Assembly (NCBI RefSeq): GCF_026262505.1
Contig: NC_067206.1
Span: forward strand, 6,228,879-6,292,878
DNA from: Trichomonas vaginalis G3
Taxonomy: Eukaryota; Parabasalia; Trichomonadida; Trichomonadidae
Reading direction: 5' to 3'
Length of the DNA: 64,000 nucleotides
Shown here: positions 1-9,927 of the stretch, piece after piece
How positions within the stretch are numbered: the first letter of the stretch is position 1
Layout: every line of letters begins with the position of its first letter
Program-made: the position numbers and the translations under genes
The notes under the pieces: model-generated
Database searches by the model: none
What the model was told of the DNA's origin: nothing
What the model saw: only the letters and a program-made list of their open reading frames with translations

Positions 1-408
1 TCTTTTTGCAAATCGAAATATTTAAAAATTGAACAATTCAATTTAAATATTAATAAGAATTAATGCCCAGCCAAGTCTCACTAACTCATGTAGGTGTAAT
101 TATTTAATTAGCATTGTTTTGCTAGGACTCTGATAAAATGATGATTTGATGAAAAGTTATCAAGAAAAGTTTATTGCCGCTTTGAAGTCAAATAAAGTGT
201 ATGATGGATACCATCATTGGGGAATGAAATGCATGTAAGGTTTTATAAAAATTATTTCAAATCACTTTTTTTACAAAATCTGATTCATTTTGATTCAGAA
301 TAGAAAAAATTGAAAAATAAGGTGTACAAAGACCTATGTAGTATTTTTTATTTTGTAAACCATTTCAGAAATTTTTTTGTAAAGAAATTGATCGCCTGTT
401 TATAAATT
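1..408. other. Intergenic, no gene seen
   Basis: AT-rich sequence with no open frame of note, tRNA or recognisable repeat. It must hold the promoter of the gene that starts at 409. The ATG follows a stretch of short A and T runs. Confidence 0.6.
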
Positions 409-2103
409 ATGGAGGAATATGGTATTCAATGGGATTTCACACGGTATAATCGATCTTCTGATAAAAAGAAGGTTAAGTATCGTGTTGCTACAGCATATGA
501 CATTAAAATATTTAAACAATGTCCAGTTTTGTCCCTATTGAATCTCAAAAATGATCAATCATACTATAAAAATATGAGATCGATTGTAGAATCTATATCA
601 GGTAAGAATTTCCCTGATCCTCAAAACCAAAAGTCAGCATTTTTATCAAAAATTAAGGCAAATAAAAAAATATTGACGCCTGAAACGCCAGAGGAAGTGA
701 TGGATCACATAAGCCTGCTTCCCAATACATTCGATATTTATCAATACATGTATAATTTTCAAGAAAGTTTACAAAAACCCCAACTTTTTTTTGAGACAAC
801 GAAATTAGTAATCAATAGCAAAAAAATTGTGCACAACATAGAATTATACGAACAATTATTTGTACACCTCTCGCCATTTTTACTTCAATTCAAATCCAAC
901 CCTGATTATCATATCTTTGAACAGCAATGCATTATCATGAGCCTTTTTGAAGCAATTGTGCTTAGTTATCCCATAGAATTAAAGCAATACGCCGCATTTG
1001 TAGAGAGAGTAATCAATTGCTTTATAAATTTAATTATTCATTCCCGCGAAAGTATACAAATGTGTGCATGGAGATACCTCACATTTATCGTAAAAGTAGC
1101 TGTATTCCGTGTTAGTGAACCTGTTGCTGTTAGTTTAGTGGAAAATATCGTTACAAAGATTATTCACATACCGCAGATTCATCAGATGCTTTACCACTTA
1201 CTAGTTACGATGAAAGATGTCTTTTTTCTCCCTGTCATTTACTTTTCTTCTCAAATTTTGAAAAGAGTTGAATTTGATCAGCGAGATTTGCAAAATATCA
1301 TGAATGTTTGCAGGAAGAACCCAAGGATCAGACGTCCTTTTCCTATCATACGATATATGCTGCAACATTCCATTTATCCGTCTGAAAAAACTTCAATTTG
1401 TTTTTTGATCTTGAGTGAAAACAAAAGATACTTCAAGACATGCAAGTTTTTGGTCAGATGGTCGAGAGTATATATAAAAAGAACCTTCCAATGGCTTGTA
1501 ATCGCTAGAAAAGCAAATAGATATTATCATTTTCGCAGATACGTTGCTTACAACCTTTGGAAGCTCTACAACCTCAATATACCTAATATATCTGAATCTA
1601 TTGAGGTTGCTGCATCTTCTCTTTTGTATTTTTACCCAAATTTTCCGGATGTGGCCGGATATTTCCAGATTTCCACAATTGAGCCTGAGTTCCAAGAAGA
1701 ATTCAAATATCTATGCTATAACATGGATAATTTGAAATTTCAATTATTATATCCGGCTGGTTGCTTCAAACCACGTGAAGAAGTTGACAACAAGCCGCAA
1801 CAGACTCCCGAGGGTTCCGATGATGAAAATAATGACAACTATGATCAGAATCATAATTCTCAGTATAAAGTTGATGGAAACTTGGATTCAGACGAATTAA
1901 ATGAAGAAAATGAACTTATAGAGAACTATGTTCAATTTGAATTCCCTCCTGTTGAGTATTCCTCTGTAAATTCGACCAAATCTTTTACGAAGAAGAGTAA
2001 CATCAGAAAGCGCCCTGCCACTTATGTGCCATTTTTGATATTGGTCATTGCAATGTTCTCCTATTTCGTTTGGTTTGCTTATTTTCAATATGCAAAGTAT
2101 TAA
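409..2103 (+). CDS. Tail-anchored protein of unknown function, 564 aa
   Basis: I do not recognise a family. The bulk of the protein (about residues 70-440) is rich in Leu, Ile, Phe and Tyr with helical periodicity, so an alpha-helical, perhaps armadillo-like, body is possible. Residues about 455-510 form an acidic, Asn/Asp/Glu-rich low-complexity stretch. The last ~25 residues are strongly hydrophobic and end in a short Ala-Lys-Tyr tail, which is what a C-terminal tail anchor looks like. No signal peptide is visible. The intact 1.7-kb frame, ATG start and TAA stop support a real gene. A cytosol-facing protein held in the ER or another membrane is inferred from the anchor alone. Confidence 0.75.
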   Translation: MEEYGIQWDFTRYNRSSDKKKVKYRVATAYDIKIFKQCPVLSLLNLKNDQSYYKNMRSIVESISGKNFPDPQNQKSAFLSKIKANKKILTPETPEEVMDHISLLPNTFDIYQYMYNFQESLQKPQLFFETTKLVINSKKIVHNIELYEQLFVHLSPFLLQFKSNPDYHIFEQQCIIMSLFEAIVLSYPIELKQYAAFVERVINCFINLIIHSRESIQMCAWRYLTFIVKVAVFRVSEPVAVSLVENIVTKIIHIPQIHQMLYHLLVTMKDVFFLPVIYFSSQILKRVEFDQRDLQNIMNVCRKNPRIRRPFPIIRYMLQHSIYPSEKTSICFLILSENKRYFKTCKFLVRWSRVYIKRTFQWLVIARKANRYYHFRRYVAYNLWKLYNLNIPNISESIEVAASSLLYFYPNFPDVAGYFQISTIEPEFQEEFKYLCYNMDNLKFQLLYPAGCFKPREEVDNKPQQTPEGSDDENNDNYDQNHNSQYKVDGNLDSDELNEENELIENYVQFEFPPVEYSSVNSTKSFTKKSNIRKRPATYVPFLILVIAMFSYFVWFAYFQYAKY

Positions 2104-2729
2104 TAGATTTTATGTTATGTTTTAGTAAATGTCGTAGCGATTTATATTTGTTTTTAATTTCACAAGTCTCTGTTGATCAGATTTATCTTCTGGAAATTTA
2201 TCGATTTCTATTTCGTATTTTTTTAAAAAATGTTTAGAGCAAATAAATGAGGACATTAGATGCTGATTATAATTTACGATGAAACTGAACTACTATCCAA
2301 CTTTTCATATTTTATTATCAATACGTGATTTATTCAATTTGAATTTAAATTTGTAAAAGTGACGGAAATAATAAAAAATAGAATCTGACAATTTGTCAAA
2401 TCTTTTTATATGATTACTCGGTAATATAGCAACTATTGTTCAACTTTTCAGATCATCGCATAAAATTTTTGAGTGCTTGTATCAGAAAATAAAACACTTG
2501 TGTATGTATGTGTGACCTCTTTAATTCTGATTGAAAACTACAATTTTTTGTCTCATCCACCATTTATGGAATTTCTTTTAAATTTTCTTTATTTGCAATT
2601 ATATCATGAATTGCATACTTATCGAATTCAGTTTTAGCTCAAAATATAAATCATAGCCTTTCAAAAAATTAGCAGACTTTCTTCAATTATCAAATTCACA
2701 GTTAAATTTTATCAATCCTCAGCAATACT
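2104..2729. other. Intergenic spacer, no gene seen
   Basis: A 626-bp very AT-rich spacer between two genes on the same strand. No ORF, tRNA or convincing repeat is seen. It should contain the 3' end signals of the first gene and the promoter of the second. Confidence 0.5.
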
Positions 2730-4043
2730 ATGTCAAGACGTTCATCCAGTCATCACTCAAAGAAACCATCGAGTACAACGAACTCATCTAGCTCTCAGTA
2801 TATGACTTATTCATCAGAATCCAGTCAGCCAAATGAAGAATGTTTCTCCAAAATAAAAAACATGCCGAATTTATATACTCTTACCAAAGGATCCATCTTT
2901 CTTTTGGCTTTGCGAAATGACCAATCGTTTTATACGCATATTGGCTATTCAGTTATACCAAACAATGGTAAAATCTTGATATCTAAAGAAACGGAAAAAG
3001 GTGCAGTTCCTATTGATAGCATGATTAACAGTGATGGGGTCGTTAAACATTATACATCTCCCACACCAATTATCAACGAAGATTATAAGGTTCCACCAAA
3101 AGCTGTTATTCTTCGATTCTTCATAATTGATGAAGTGAAAAATGCCTATCAAATTGTCCAAACATTGCTTATCGATGGTTGTCAAGAAACTATTCGTGTT
3201 TCCATTACGGGTGACAAAAATTTCTCTAATTCATTCACTTTCAAGCAGCCCTTGAATGTTAAAAGAAATATGCCTCCAACCTATCCATATATTGATTTTC
3301 ACCATCATAACAAAGTTAGAGAAATTGATGGTGTTTTACGCCATAAATTTAAGTTCATGCCTGAAATGGTTAAGAATACAGCAGCTATCCTTGTTTGCCA
3401 AGTCATAGGAACCAAAAGAATCCAAGTTATTTCATCTTATCCATTATGTGGAAAAGAAACGATTTTTGTTGAATGTACCAATGATAATTATGAACCTCGC
3501 ACTCTTGATCAGGTCAAATTCGATACTTGCCGCATAAAACATCTCAACCACAAATTGAATACATCATTCAAGCAAAATGCTTTATACCCTGGCATGATTC
3601 TCATCAAATTAGTAAGACCTAACATAGAAAACAGAGTTCAAGTTTATGATACTTTATATCCAGGACCAGAAGTTCACGATGTCAAGATACGTGTAGTAAT
3701 TCCTAAATCAGATAATGAATACTCGTTAATTACTACAATTCCTGTACCAAATACAAGAATTATCGAAGAAAAGAGAGAACGTATTGATTTCAGGCACGAA
3801 CTCTACAAAGAGAGGTATGGTAAAGGTTCTGAAGATGAAGACGCCATTATTGAGTATTATTATTACTCTGATGATGAAGAAGAAAAAGAAAAAGTTGCTG
3901 TTTTGCCAAAGCTTGTTCTTTATGTAGATGACGATGGAAGGATCATTGATAAAGATGGCACAAACGCTAACTCTTCTAAACTTAACGATATCTTGACAAA
4001 GATGAACATGAAAGGTATCAAAGTTAACTTGCAATACAAGTAA
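2730..4043 (+). CDS. Hypothetical protein with Ser-rich N-terminus and acidic tail, 437 aa
   Basis: No family is recognised. Residues 1-35 are rich in Ser, Thr and His and look disordered. Residues about 45-340 alternate short hydrophobic and polar stretches in a pattern typical of beta-strands. Residues about 365-395 are very acidic and include a run of four tyrosines followed by Asp/Glu. There is no signal peptide or membrane segment, so a soluble protein is likely. The ATG at 2730 is the first in frame. The long intact frame, in codon use like its neighbours, supports a real gene. Confidence 0.75.
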   Translation: MSRRSSSHHSKKPSSTTNSSSSQYMTYSSESSQPNEECFSKIKNMPNLYTLTKGSIFLLALRNDQSFYTHIGYSVIPNNGKILISKETEKGAVPIDSMINSDGVVKHYTSPTPIINEDYKVPPKAVILRFFIIDEVKNAYQIVQTLLIDGCQETIRVSITGDKNFSNSFTFKQPLNVKRNMPPTYPYIDFHHHNKVREIDGVLRHKFKFMPEMVKNTAAILVCQVIGTKRIQVISSYPLCGKETIFVECTNDNYEPRTLDQVKFDTCRIKHLNHKLNTSFKQNALYPGMILIKLVRPNIENRVQVYDTLYPGPEVHDVKIRVVIPKSDNEYSLITTIPVPNTRIIEEKRERIDFRHELYKERYGKGSEDEDAIIEYYYYSDDEEEKEKVAVLPKLVLYVDDDGRIIDKDGTNANSSKLNDILTKMNMKGIKVNLQYK

Positions 4044-4173
4044 TTGTTTAATATTAAAGTAAACTATCATGTTATTTTACGGAAATTTATCTCGATAAAT
4101 TATTTTTAAAAAAAAGAAAAAAATTAAGATGTAAATGGTAAGAGTTTTTCTATTTACTCACGTTTGTATATGC

Positions 4174-4824
4174 TTAGTCCTTAGCCTCATGAACCTTGAT
4201 GACATCTGGCTGTGACTCCTTTGGACCAGAAATGCCGGATGGGTCCTGAGCGAGCATGATGAGGACGCGGATACCGATTGTAGCCTGCTTCATTGGGATG
4301 TGGCCGACAGCCTGTGTGACGAACTGCTTTGTAACATCACCGGACTTGACCATGTAGCCCTCTTTATACTTGGATGTAGAAGCACGAGCACCACGGAGCT
4401 TGCCGGAGATAGCGACTTCGCAGCCACGAGCGCCAGCATCCATAACGAAACGGATGATGGAGTAGGCAGCACGACGAGCTGGGATACGAGCGATAAGCTT
4501 GTAGCGGAGTGACTCGAGCTGGTTGAGAGCGGAGAGACCCTTGCGCTGGATACGGTCGATAAAGATCTCAAGGGAGTCTTCCTTAAGGCGCCAACGCTTC
4601 TGGATCATCATGCGGACTTCCTGGAGACGGCGGCCGTGGTTGTCAACGAATTCCTTTGTGTTGGCAGCCTTGATGATGATTTCTGTGCGTGTTGGTGTTT
4701 GGCGAACTTCGCAGCCACCATAGCCTTCTTTTGTGAGTTCACGTGTAAGGAGCTCATTGAGTTCGGCGTAGAAGAGGCCTGTTTCGATAATGCGGCGGAC
4801 TTTAGTGCAGCGCTGAGCCTTCAT
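4174..4824 (-). CDS. RPS3: 40S ribosomal protein S3 (uS3)
   Basis: Structural protein of the small ribosomal subunit at the mRNA entry channel. The 216-aa product matches eukaryotic uS3 along its length. The N-terminal half carries a KH domain with the conserved ELNELLTREL and RQTPTRTEIII segments. The C-terminal S3 domain has the typical SLRYKLIARIPARRAAY and GARGCEVAISGKLRGARA stretches. Human RPS3 has 243 residues, with a longer N-terminus and C-tail. The frame opens three codons upstream at a TTG, but the first ATG is at 4824 and is the better start. Codons are clearly richer in G and C than in neighbouring genes, as expected of a highly expressed gene. A GTGACAAA motif (minus strand) lies about 45 bp upstream of the ATG. 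Confidence 0.97.
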   Translation of the reverse strand: MKAQRCTKVRRIIETGLFYAELNELLTRELTKEGYGGCEVRQTPTRTEIIIKAANTKEFVDNHGRRLQEVRMMIQKRWRLKEDSLEIFIDRIQRKGLSALNQLESLRYKLIARIPARRAAYSIIRFVMDAGARGCEVAISGKLRGARASTSKYKEGYMVKSGDVTKQFVTQAVGHIPMKQATIGIRVLIMLAQDPSGISGPKESQPDVIKVHEAKD

Positions 4825-5475
4825 AAAGTTCAAAAAGGCAGAGCAAACCGCAAAAATCTCACAATTTAAAATTTGTCACTTTTACCGACCACGCTCTTGG
4901 ATAAAAAAGTTTTTTAATGCAATAATTTGAAATACAATTTCAACTAGATTCCATATTTGTGATTACAAATTTCCAAAAATATTTCGAAATTCTAAAATTG
5001 AACTCAAAAAAAATTTGATATTTCCATCAAATTTTCAATTTTAAAACTTTTTTGGAGATTTTTCGCGGGAATAATATGGGTAGATATCTTTATTTTTTGA
5101 TAGTAAAAACTGTATTCCATAAAATATGTTTTTTAAACCAATTTTAATTGATTTATATATCAAAAATGTAATAAAAGTGAATAATATGATCATAAAATCC
5201 AATACCACAGTTCATACGCCAATTCTTGTTAGATAGAGAAACAAAAGAGCTAGATCTAAATTAATTTTCAACATTTGGGATTAAATTTTAATTGATTTTC
5301 GTGGTTTCTGATAAAAATACTCTAGCTTTTAAGCCAGGAGAGGATATTAAAGATACAGTTAATGCCTAATATCTAAATTAAGTTTATAGTAAATACAAAG
5401 CAATAAGAAAACAAACAAATTTTATTTAGTTTATAAAGATAATGTTAATTCTTATGAGTCTTAACATACAGATCG
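4825..5475. other. Intergenic 5' flank of RPS3
   Basis: A 650-bp AT-rich spacer between the RPS3 start and the stop of the next minus-strand gene. No gene is seen. The RPS3 promoter must lie here. Confidence 0.5.
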
Positions 5476-6441
5476 TTATTTCTTGGATTGAGGTCCTCTT
5501 AATGATTGACAGAAGTCAACAAGAACAATTCTGTTATCAATAACAGCTCGTTGCATTTTCTTGTAAGCGTTTTCTGCTTCAACAGCCTTTGAAAATTCGA
5601 TGAAGCCGTAGCAAAGAGATTGGCCTGTTTTCTTGTCTTTCAACAAGTCAACTCTTGTTACTGTTCCGAATTTGGAGAAAACGATTCGTAAACCATCTTC
5701 TGTCGTTCTTGGATGCAGTTTGCATATGAATAATGTTGTATCAGGTGGTCTGGCATCTGCATCAGGTATATCTCCAAGCATTTCCAAGATTTCAGCGTTA
5801 TGCTGCGTTTTCAATTTTTCGATTTTTTCAAGACTTTTTTCTGGATCAATGTCTTCAAGAATTTCATCATATTCGAGCCTATTAGTTTCTTTGACTACTC
5901 CATATGGTACAAAGCGAGTTTTAAGAGCTTCAAAACCAGGCGGGTCTTCAAAAGGATCATATAAAATTTTAGTACCTAGTATTCTAATATTTTTATATGG
6001 TCTGTAGGTTTCATCGACAAATTCTTCAGAAATTGACTTAATTAATTCAAAATTTTCAGATATTCTCCCGAAAATTGTTCGGATTGAGTCAAAACGCGAA
6101 AGATCGCGACCTAAAGTAATAAAAAACTCAGATGTATTCTGGTCTTTAGCTGAATTGGATGTACTAATGAAACCTGCTGTTGAATGAGATAATTTATTGT
6201 TGATTTCATCGCGAATATACATTGTGTTGTTGTTTGTTAGTAACTGGTATACTGTTGTGCCTCCAGGATTTTGTAAATTTCCTATTCTTAGATAAAAATC
6301 TTTCATGATTTCTAAAACCAAGGAATTATTGAAGTAATTTATCTTCGCAAGCTTGAGCATATTAAATCCTTGCATTGGCGCTGTTTTAAGGAATAGATCG
6401 ACAACAAAAGTTCCTCGAGATGTTATAAAAGCAATCGACAT
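5476..6441 (-). CDS. PPIL4-like cyclophilin with RNA-recognition motif
   Basis: A 321-aa protein with a divergent cyclophilin-type peptidyl-prolyl isomerase domain (residues 1-160) followed by an RRM (about 234-312). The RRM shows RNP2 LFICKL near residue 237 and RNP1 SLCYGFIEF near 275. This domain order is that of PPIL4 proteins, which are nuclear and linked to splicing and RNA processing. The cyclophilin part keeps the start (SRGTFVVDLF) and a STAGFISTS stretch. The usual HRxxxxFMxQGGD catalytic region is degenerate (FYLRIGNLQNPGG), so isomerase activity is doubtful. The gene is transcribed divergently from the phosphatase gene across a spacer of about 250-350 bp. Confidence 0.88.
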   Translation of the reverse strand: MSIAFITSRGTFVVDLFLKTAPMQGFNMLKLAKINYFNNSLVLEIMKDFYLRIGNLQNPGGTTVYQLLTNNNTMYIRDEINNKLSHSTAGFISTSNSAKDQNTSEFFITLGRDLSRFDSIRTIFGRISENFELIKSISEEFVDETYRPYKNIRILGTKILYDPFEDPPGFEALKTRFVPYGVVKETNRLEYDEILEDIDPEKSLEKIEKLKTQHNAEILEMLGDIPDADARPPDTTLFICKLHPRTTEDGLRIVFSKFGTVTRVDLLKDKKTGQSLCYGFIEFSKAVEAENAYKKMQRAVIDNRIVLVDFCQSLRGPQSKK

Positions 6442-6787
6442 TCAAAAATTAATTAGTTTGACATGCCGCATTAATGTTTACATTGTGTCTCATATATAGA
6501 ACCTTCATAATTATCAAATATATTAATAAAATTGAAGACAATAAGAATACAATAACGTGGAAAAAGCAAGATCAAGAAAAAAATTACTATCAAATATTTT
6601 ATAATATCTGTTAAAATGCATAACCACAAGTATCTTTCTTCAAAATATTACGATTTCAAAACAATTGTGCTTTGAAAAGAAAAATTGAATGTTGAAATCA
6701 CCAGATTTAGAAACAGATGTGAATCAATATTTTATATACTTTCTAAATAATCTCGTTTGTCAAAAAAACAGCGGGTTTTTCAAAAAA

Positions 6788-7825
6788 ATGGGTCAAGGCT
6801 TTAGCAACGACATCAGTGCAGGCGAGCCTTCTTCCGGGCAGAAAGCTCTCACTATATTTACGATGTCTGACGGCGTGCTGAGTCCTATTCCAGCAGTAGT
6901 TTTTTTTCGAAACCCTTCTAGTTTTATGAGCGATCCAATAATTCTAATGGAACCTCCAAATCGAGAAATACCTCGAAAAGGAGAATACATATATCCTAAA
7001 GTAAGCTATGTTGAAACAGTTAGGCATTTACATCAATATTTTCGAACGTCTGTGATTAATTCGACAGATAATATAAAAATTTGGATCTTCACTCCAATAT
7101 CACAAAACTCAGACGAACGAAACGAAATGATGCATATCGTTAAATCAATTAAATTTCATATTTATTCTTCAAATGTAGTAATCGCACTAGAATCAATATT
7201 CTCAGAATCCGTTCTTCCCAAATCAATATCAGAAGCCTTTAAGAGAACTCCAGCGGCTGCTAGAACCCGAGAATTATTAAATTTCCAGGGGTTACGATAC
7301 GCCCCAATTCAACTTTCTTTAGATACGAATTCTCAAGAATCATATACGCCACCCTCTTCTCCGCTCTTCGGATCTAGTGTATTTAAAGATACTGTCGATT
7401 TCGTGATGGACGGATTATACATTTCAGGCGAAATGTGTTCATCCGATTTAAAGCTATTACAGAATTTCCAAATAACACATATTGTGAATATGAATGCAAA
7501 ACAATCTCCTACGAGCTTCCCAGACAAATTTATTTATTTCAACGTTCACATTATCGATTCAGTCTTCGAAACACTTACGGATGAGTTCTGGGAAGCTGTC
7601 AAGTTTACTGACGAAGCTATCAAGTCCGGCGGAAAAGTTTTGGTTCATTGCCGCAAAGGAATTTCGCGTTCTGCTGCTTTATGCTTTGCATTCCTTCTAA
7701 GATATCGTGGATACCAACCAGATGATGCAATAAAGCTTATACAGAAAGCGAGACCAATGATTTCGATAAATGATGGCTTTATGAAGCAAATTCTTGAATA
7801 TCATAAGAAATTCCCTACGAAATAG
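6788..7825 (+). CDS. Dual-specificity protein phosphatase
   Basis: The C-terminal ~150 residues form a DUSP domain with signature VHCRKGISRSAA (HCx5R type). On the chosen start the catalytic Cys is residue 288, the following Arg is present and the probable general-acid Asp is residue 257. The function is dephosphorylation of phospho-Tyr/Ser/Thr proteins. I chose the ATG at 6788 because the protein then begins MGQGFSN, a good N-myristoylation context. The frame is open from an earlier ATG at 6689, which would add 33 unremarkable residues. The N-terminal ~200 residues have no recognised domain and may be regulatory. A Ser/Pro-rich linker precedes the DUSP domain. Confidence 0.9.
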   Translation: MGQGFSNDISAGEPSSGQKALTIFTMSDGVLSPIPAVVFFRNPSSFMSDPIILMEPPNREIPRKGEYIYPKVSYVETVRHLHQYFRTSVINSTDNIKIWIFTPISQNSDERNEMMHIVKSIKFHIYSSNVVIALESIFSESVLPKSISEAFKRTPAAARTRELLNFQGLRYAPIQLSLDTNSQESYTPPSSPLFGSSVFKDTVDFVMDGLYISGEMCSSDLKLLQNFQITHIVNMNAKQSPTSFPDKFIYFNVHIIDSVFETLTDEFWEAVKFTDEAIKSGGKVLVHCRKGISRSAALCFAFLLRYRGYQPDDAIKLIQKARPMISINDGFMKQILEYHKKFPTK

Positions 7826-8071
7826 GAATTATCAGATTATATCTTGTTGTTTGTAAATGCGCTTGTTTGTTTTGTTTTTGACTTTTCGTTCATTTTTTTC
7901 CCGACTCGTTTTCGATTCTATCTCATAATATCTTTGATGTTTATTACAACATTCTATTCTCAAATCATGTTTTTAGATATTAAAAAGATGAAGAAAAAAT
8001 GAAATATTTTATATTGTTTTAATAACTAACAAAATCATATAATTTACAAAACAAAAAACCAAAGAATATTA

Positions 8072-8956
8072 TTATTTTCTATGTTTCTGAACGAAAACAA
8101 GGAAATCTTGTAAGAATTGTGGGCGAGCATTTCCTTTTGTAATCCAATGGCCGCCATCGTAGTTGTTGACGGTCATTTTAGAAATGTTCGCGATCTGAGA
8201 TTTGAAAACTTCGAGTTGTTTCGGATTTAAGAAGGAATCTTTTTCTCCAAACGCAAACAATGTTGGAATGCTAGGTAAATCTTGTATGTTTTGTCTGCAC
8301 TTGGTTATTTCATCCATAGCTGATAAATAAAAGTGAGGAGTCATATAAGGCATATATAAAGAGCAACGATTACAAGTTGCTTCAAAATATAGAGGTGTAT
8401 CGGATAAATAAGAAACTCCAGGATCATAAATCAGTGATGGAGCAATAGAATTCAGTAACATCAAGAAAACTGTTGTATATAAGCCAGGTTGCACTTTCTG
8501 CCATGAACATATCCATGGTGATTCAAGTATAATTCCATTAACGGACTTTTTAAGTTTTTCTTTTTCGCGTAGCATGAGAGAAATTATTGATAAAGCTCCT
8601 GCATTAATGCCGAATAAAAATAGTGGTAAATTATTATTTTCTGATTTTGCCAAATCAATTACTTTGAGTGTTTCATCAACAATATCGCTAATTGACAGAT
8701 ATAAAATTTTACCTTTGGAACGTCCGTGTCCAAGATGGTCGCAAGCATATACAATCGCACCATGTGATGTCAATACATCGAAAACATCGTGATCTATTGA
8801 TCCAAAGCAACCAATATCGTGGACATATACAACAATAAATTCCGGAGGTAAATCAAGAGCTACCCATTTGCAGCCTGTTAAAGTTTCGTCACGACAAGGT
8901 ATTGAAAATGATTCTCCTTCAAAAGCAAATGAAAAAGATGCTTCTGATAATTCCAT
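8072..8956 (-). CDS. Alpha/beta-hydrolase fold protein (monoglyceride-lipase-like), probable pseudoenzyme
   Basis: The 294-aa protein has the S33/monoacylglycerol-lipase layout: an HDIGCFGSIDHD oxyanion region, DHLGHGRSKG after strand 4, a nucleophile elbow, and late Asp and His. Asp240 (GEKD) and His270 (GGHW) of the triad are in place. The nucleophile position reads GINAG instead of GHSMG, so Ser is replaced by Asn118 (codon AAT). On family knowledge this should abolish normal hydrolysis, so a binding or regulatory role, or another chemistry, is inferred. No signal peptide is seen. The 5' end lies 68 bp from the start of the divergent gene at 9024. Confidence 0.85.
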   Translation of the reverse strand: MELSEASFSFAFEGESFSIPCRDETLTGCKWVALDLPPEFIVVYVHDIGCFGSIDHDVFDVLTSHGAIVYACDHLGHGRSKGKILYLSISDIVDETLKVIDLAKSENNNLPLFLFGINAGALSIISLMLREKEKLKKSVNGIILESPWICSWQKVQPGLYTTVFLMLLNSIAPSLIYDPGVSYLSDTPLYFEATCNRCSLYMPYMTPHFYLSAMDEITKCRQNIQDLPSIPTLFAFGEKDSFLNPKQLEVFKSQIANISKMTVNNYDGGHWITKGNARPQFLQDFLVFVQKHRK

Positions 8957-9023
8957 ATTTTATATTTTTATTTGGGGTCTATATCCAAAAAATAAAGAGG
9001 GGGAAGTGAAATTTAATAGTGAA

Positions 9024-9707
9024 ATGAATTTTGAAACTTGTGCTGCCGTTATTGATGTTCTTGAGGCCGCACTTACATCACCAATCGGTTTAGCGCTCGA
9101 AAATCAACAGAACTCACTTAATTGTAGACTTCCATTTTCAGAAAAATACTTTACTGTAATTGATAATTTAAATAACAATAAATACAACTCACCGGAAAGC
9201 TTTTTGAAAGAGTTTAATGAAGCTATTGACGAAACAGTAACTTCAAATAACGATGAGTCAGATTTAACACTTGCAATTCAATCATTTCAGCAGTTCGTCA
9301 ATGAAGAGTTGGACAAACTGTTCAAATATGACGGAATTGCATATAGATCACATACGCAACACTACATTTCAGATATTAGGAACAATTTATCAATTATTCC
9401 AAATGATATTTCAGAATTCGCTTCTTACGTTAATTCTATGCAACATCCTAAGGAGCAACCATTAGATTATGTTTACAATGATGATAGCGATATACAGGAC
9501 TACGAACCCGAGGATCATGAGTTATTATCAATTAAAAATCAATTAATGCGCTTGAAGAACGATGAAAACTTACAAGAAATTGGAAAGATGGTTAGAGCAT
9601 GTGAAGAAACGGTAATTGTTGCACCAAATGGCACGATTGGCTTTGATTTATTCAAATGCAGCAAATATACCATTAAACTGATCCAAGGAATGCTTGCAAC
9701 CATGTAA
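9024..9707 (+). CDS. Hypothetical protein, possibly a divergent bromodomain protein, 227 aa
   Basis: The frame is open from 8868, but that part overlaps the hydrolase gene antisense. The ATG at 9024 (MNFETCAAV) gives a gene clear of its neighbour. Residues about 1-90 recall a bromodomain in spacing: a first helix, a Tyr-containing ZA-like loop, then YNSPESFLKEFNEAIDE, which resembles the 'Y-x-S-xx-E-F-xx-D' pattern. The acetyl-lysine Asn is not clear, so this is a weak suggestion. Residues about 140-160 are acidic. No membrane segment is seen. Divergent transcription with the hydrolase gene suggests a shared promoter in 8957-9023. Confidence 0.6.
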   Translation: MNFETCAAVIDVLEAALTSPIGLALENQQNSLNCRLPFSEKYFTVIDNLNNNKYNSPESFLKEFNEAIDETVTSNNDESDLTLAIQSFQQFVNEELDKLFKYDGIAYRSHTQHYISDIRNNLSIIPNDISEFASYVNSMQHPKEQPLDYVYNDDSDIQDYEPEDHELLSIKNQLMRLKNDENLQEIGKMVRACEETVIVAPNGTIGFDLFKCSKYTIKLIQGMLATM

Positions 9708-9927
9708 ATGCGAGAACTACCTACAGAAGAACCACAAGTCAATAATAATGGCGCAAATAATAGTTTATGATTTAATTTTATTCTCTTGTTAGTAATAAAT
9801 AATACTTTACATTGTTGTTTTTTAAACTTTAGAATATTTACAGCCAAGCAAATAAGAAAAAAAATCAGTTCAAAAAAGAAATTTTTATTAAAATATAACA
9901 ATTGTTACGAAATAACAAAAAATAACA

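Noticed and set aside
4290-4869. Four ORFs overlapping RPS3 on both strands
   Set aside because: Shadows of the GC-richer RPS3 coding sequence.
8868-9023. N-terminal extension of the 9,024 gene
   Set aside because: It runs antisense through the start of the hydrolase gene and is low in protein-like character. The ATG at 9,024 is preferred.
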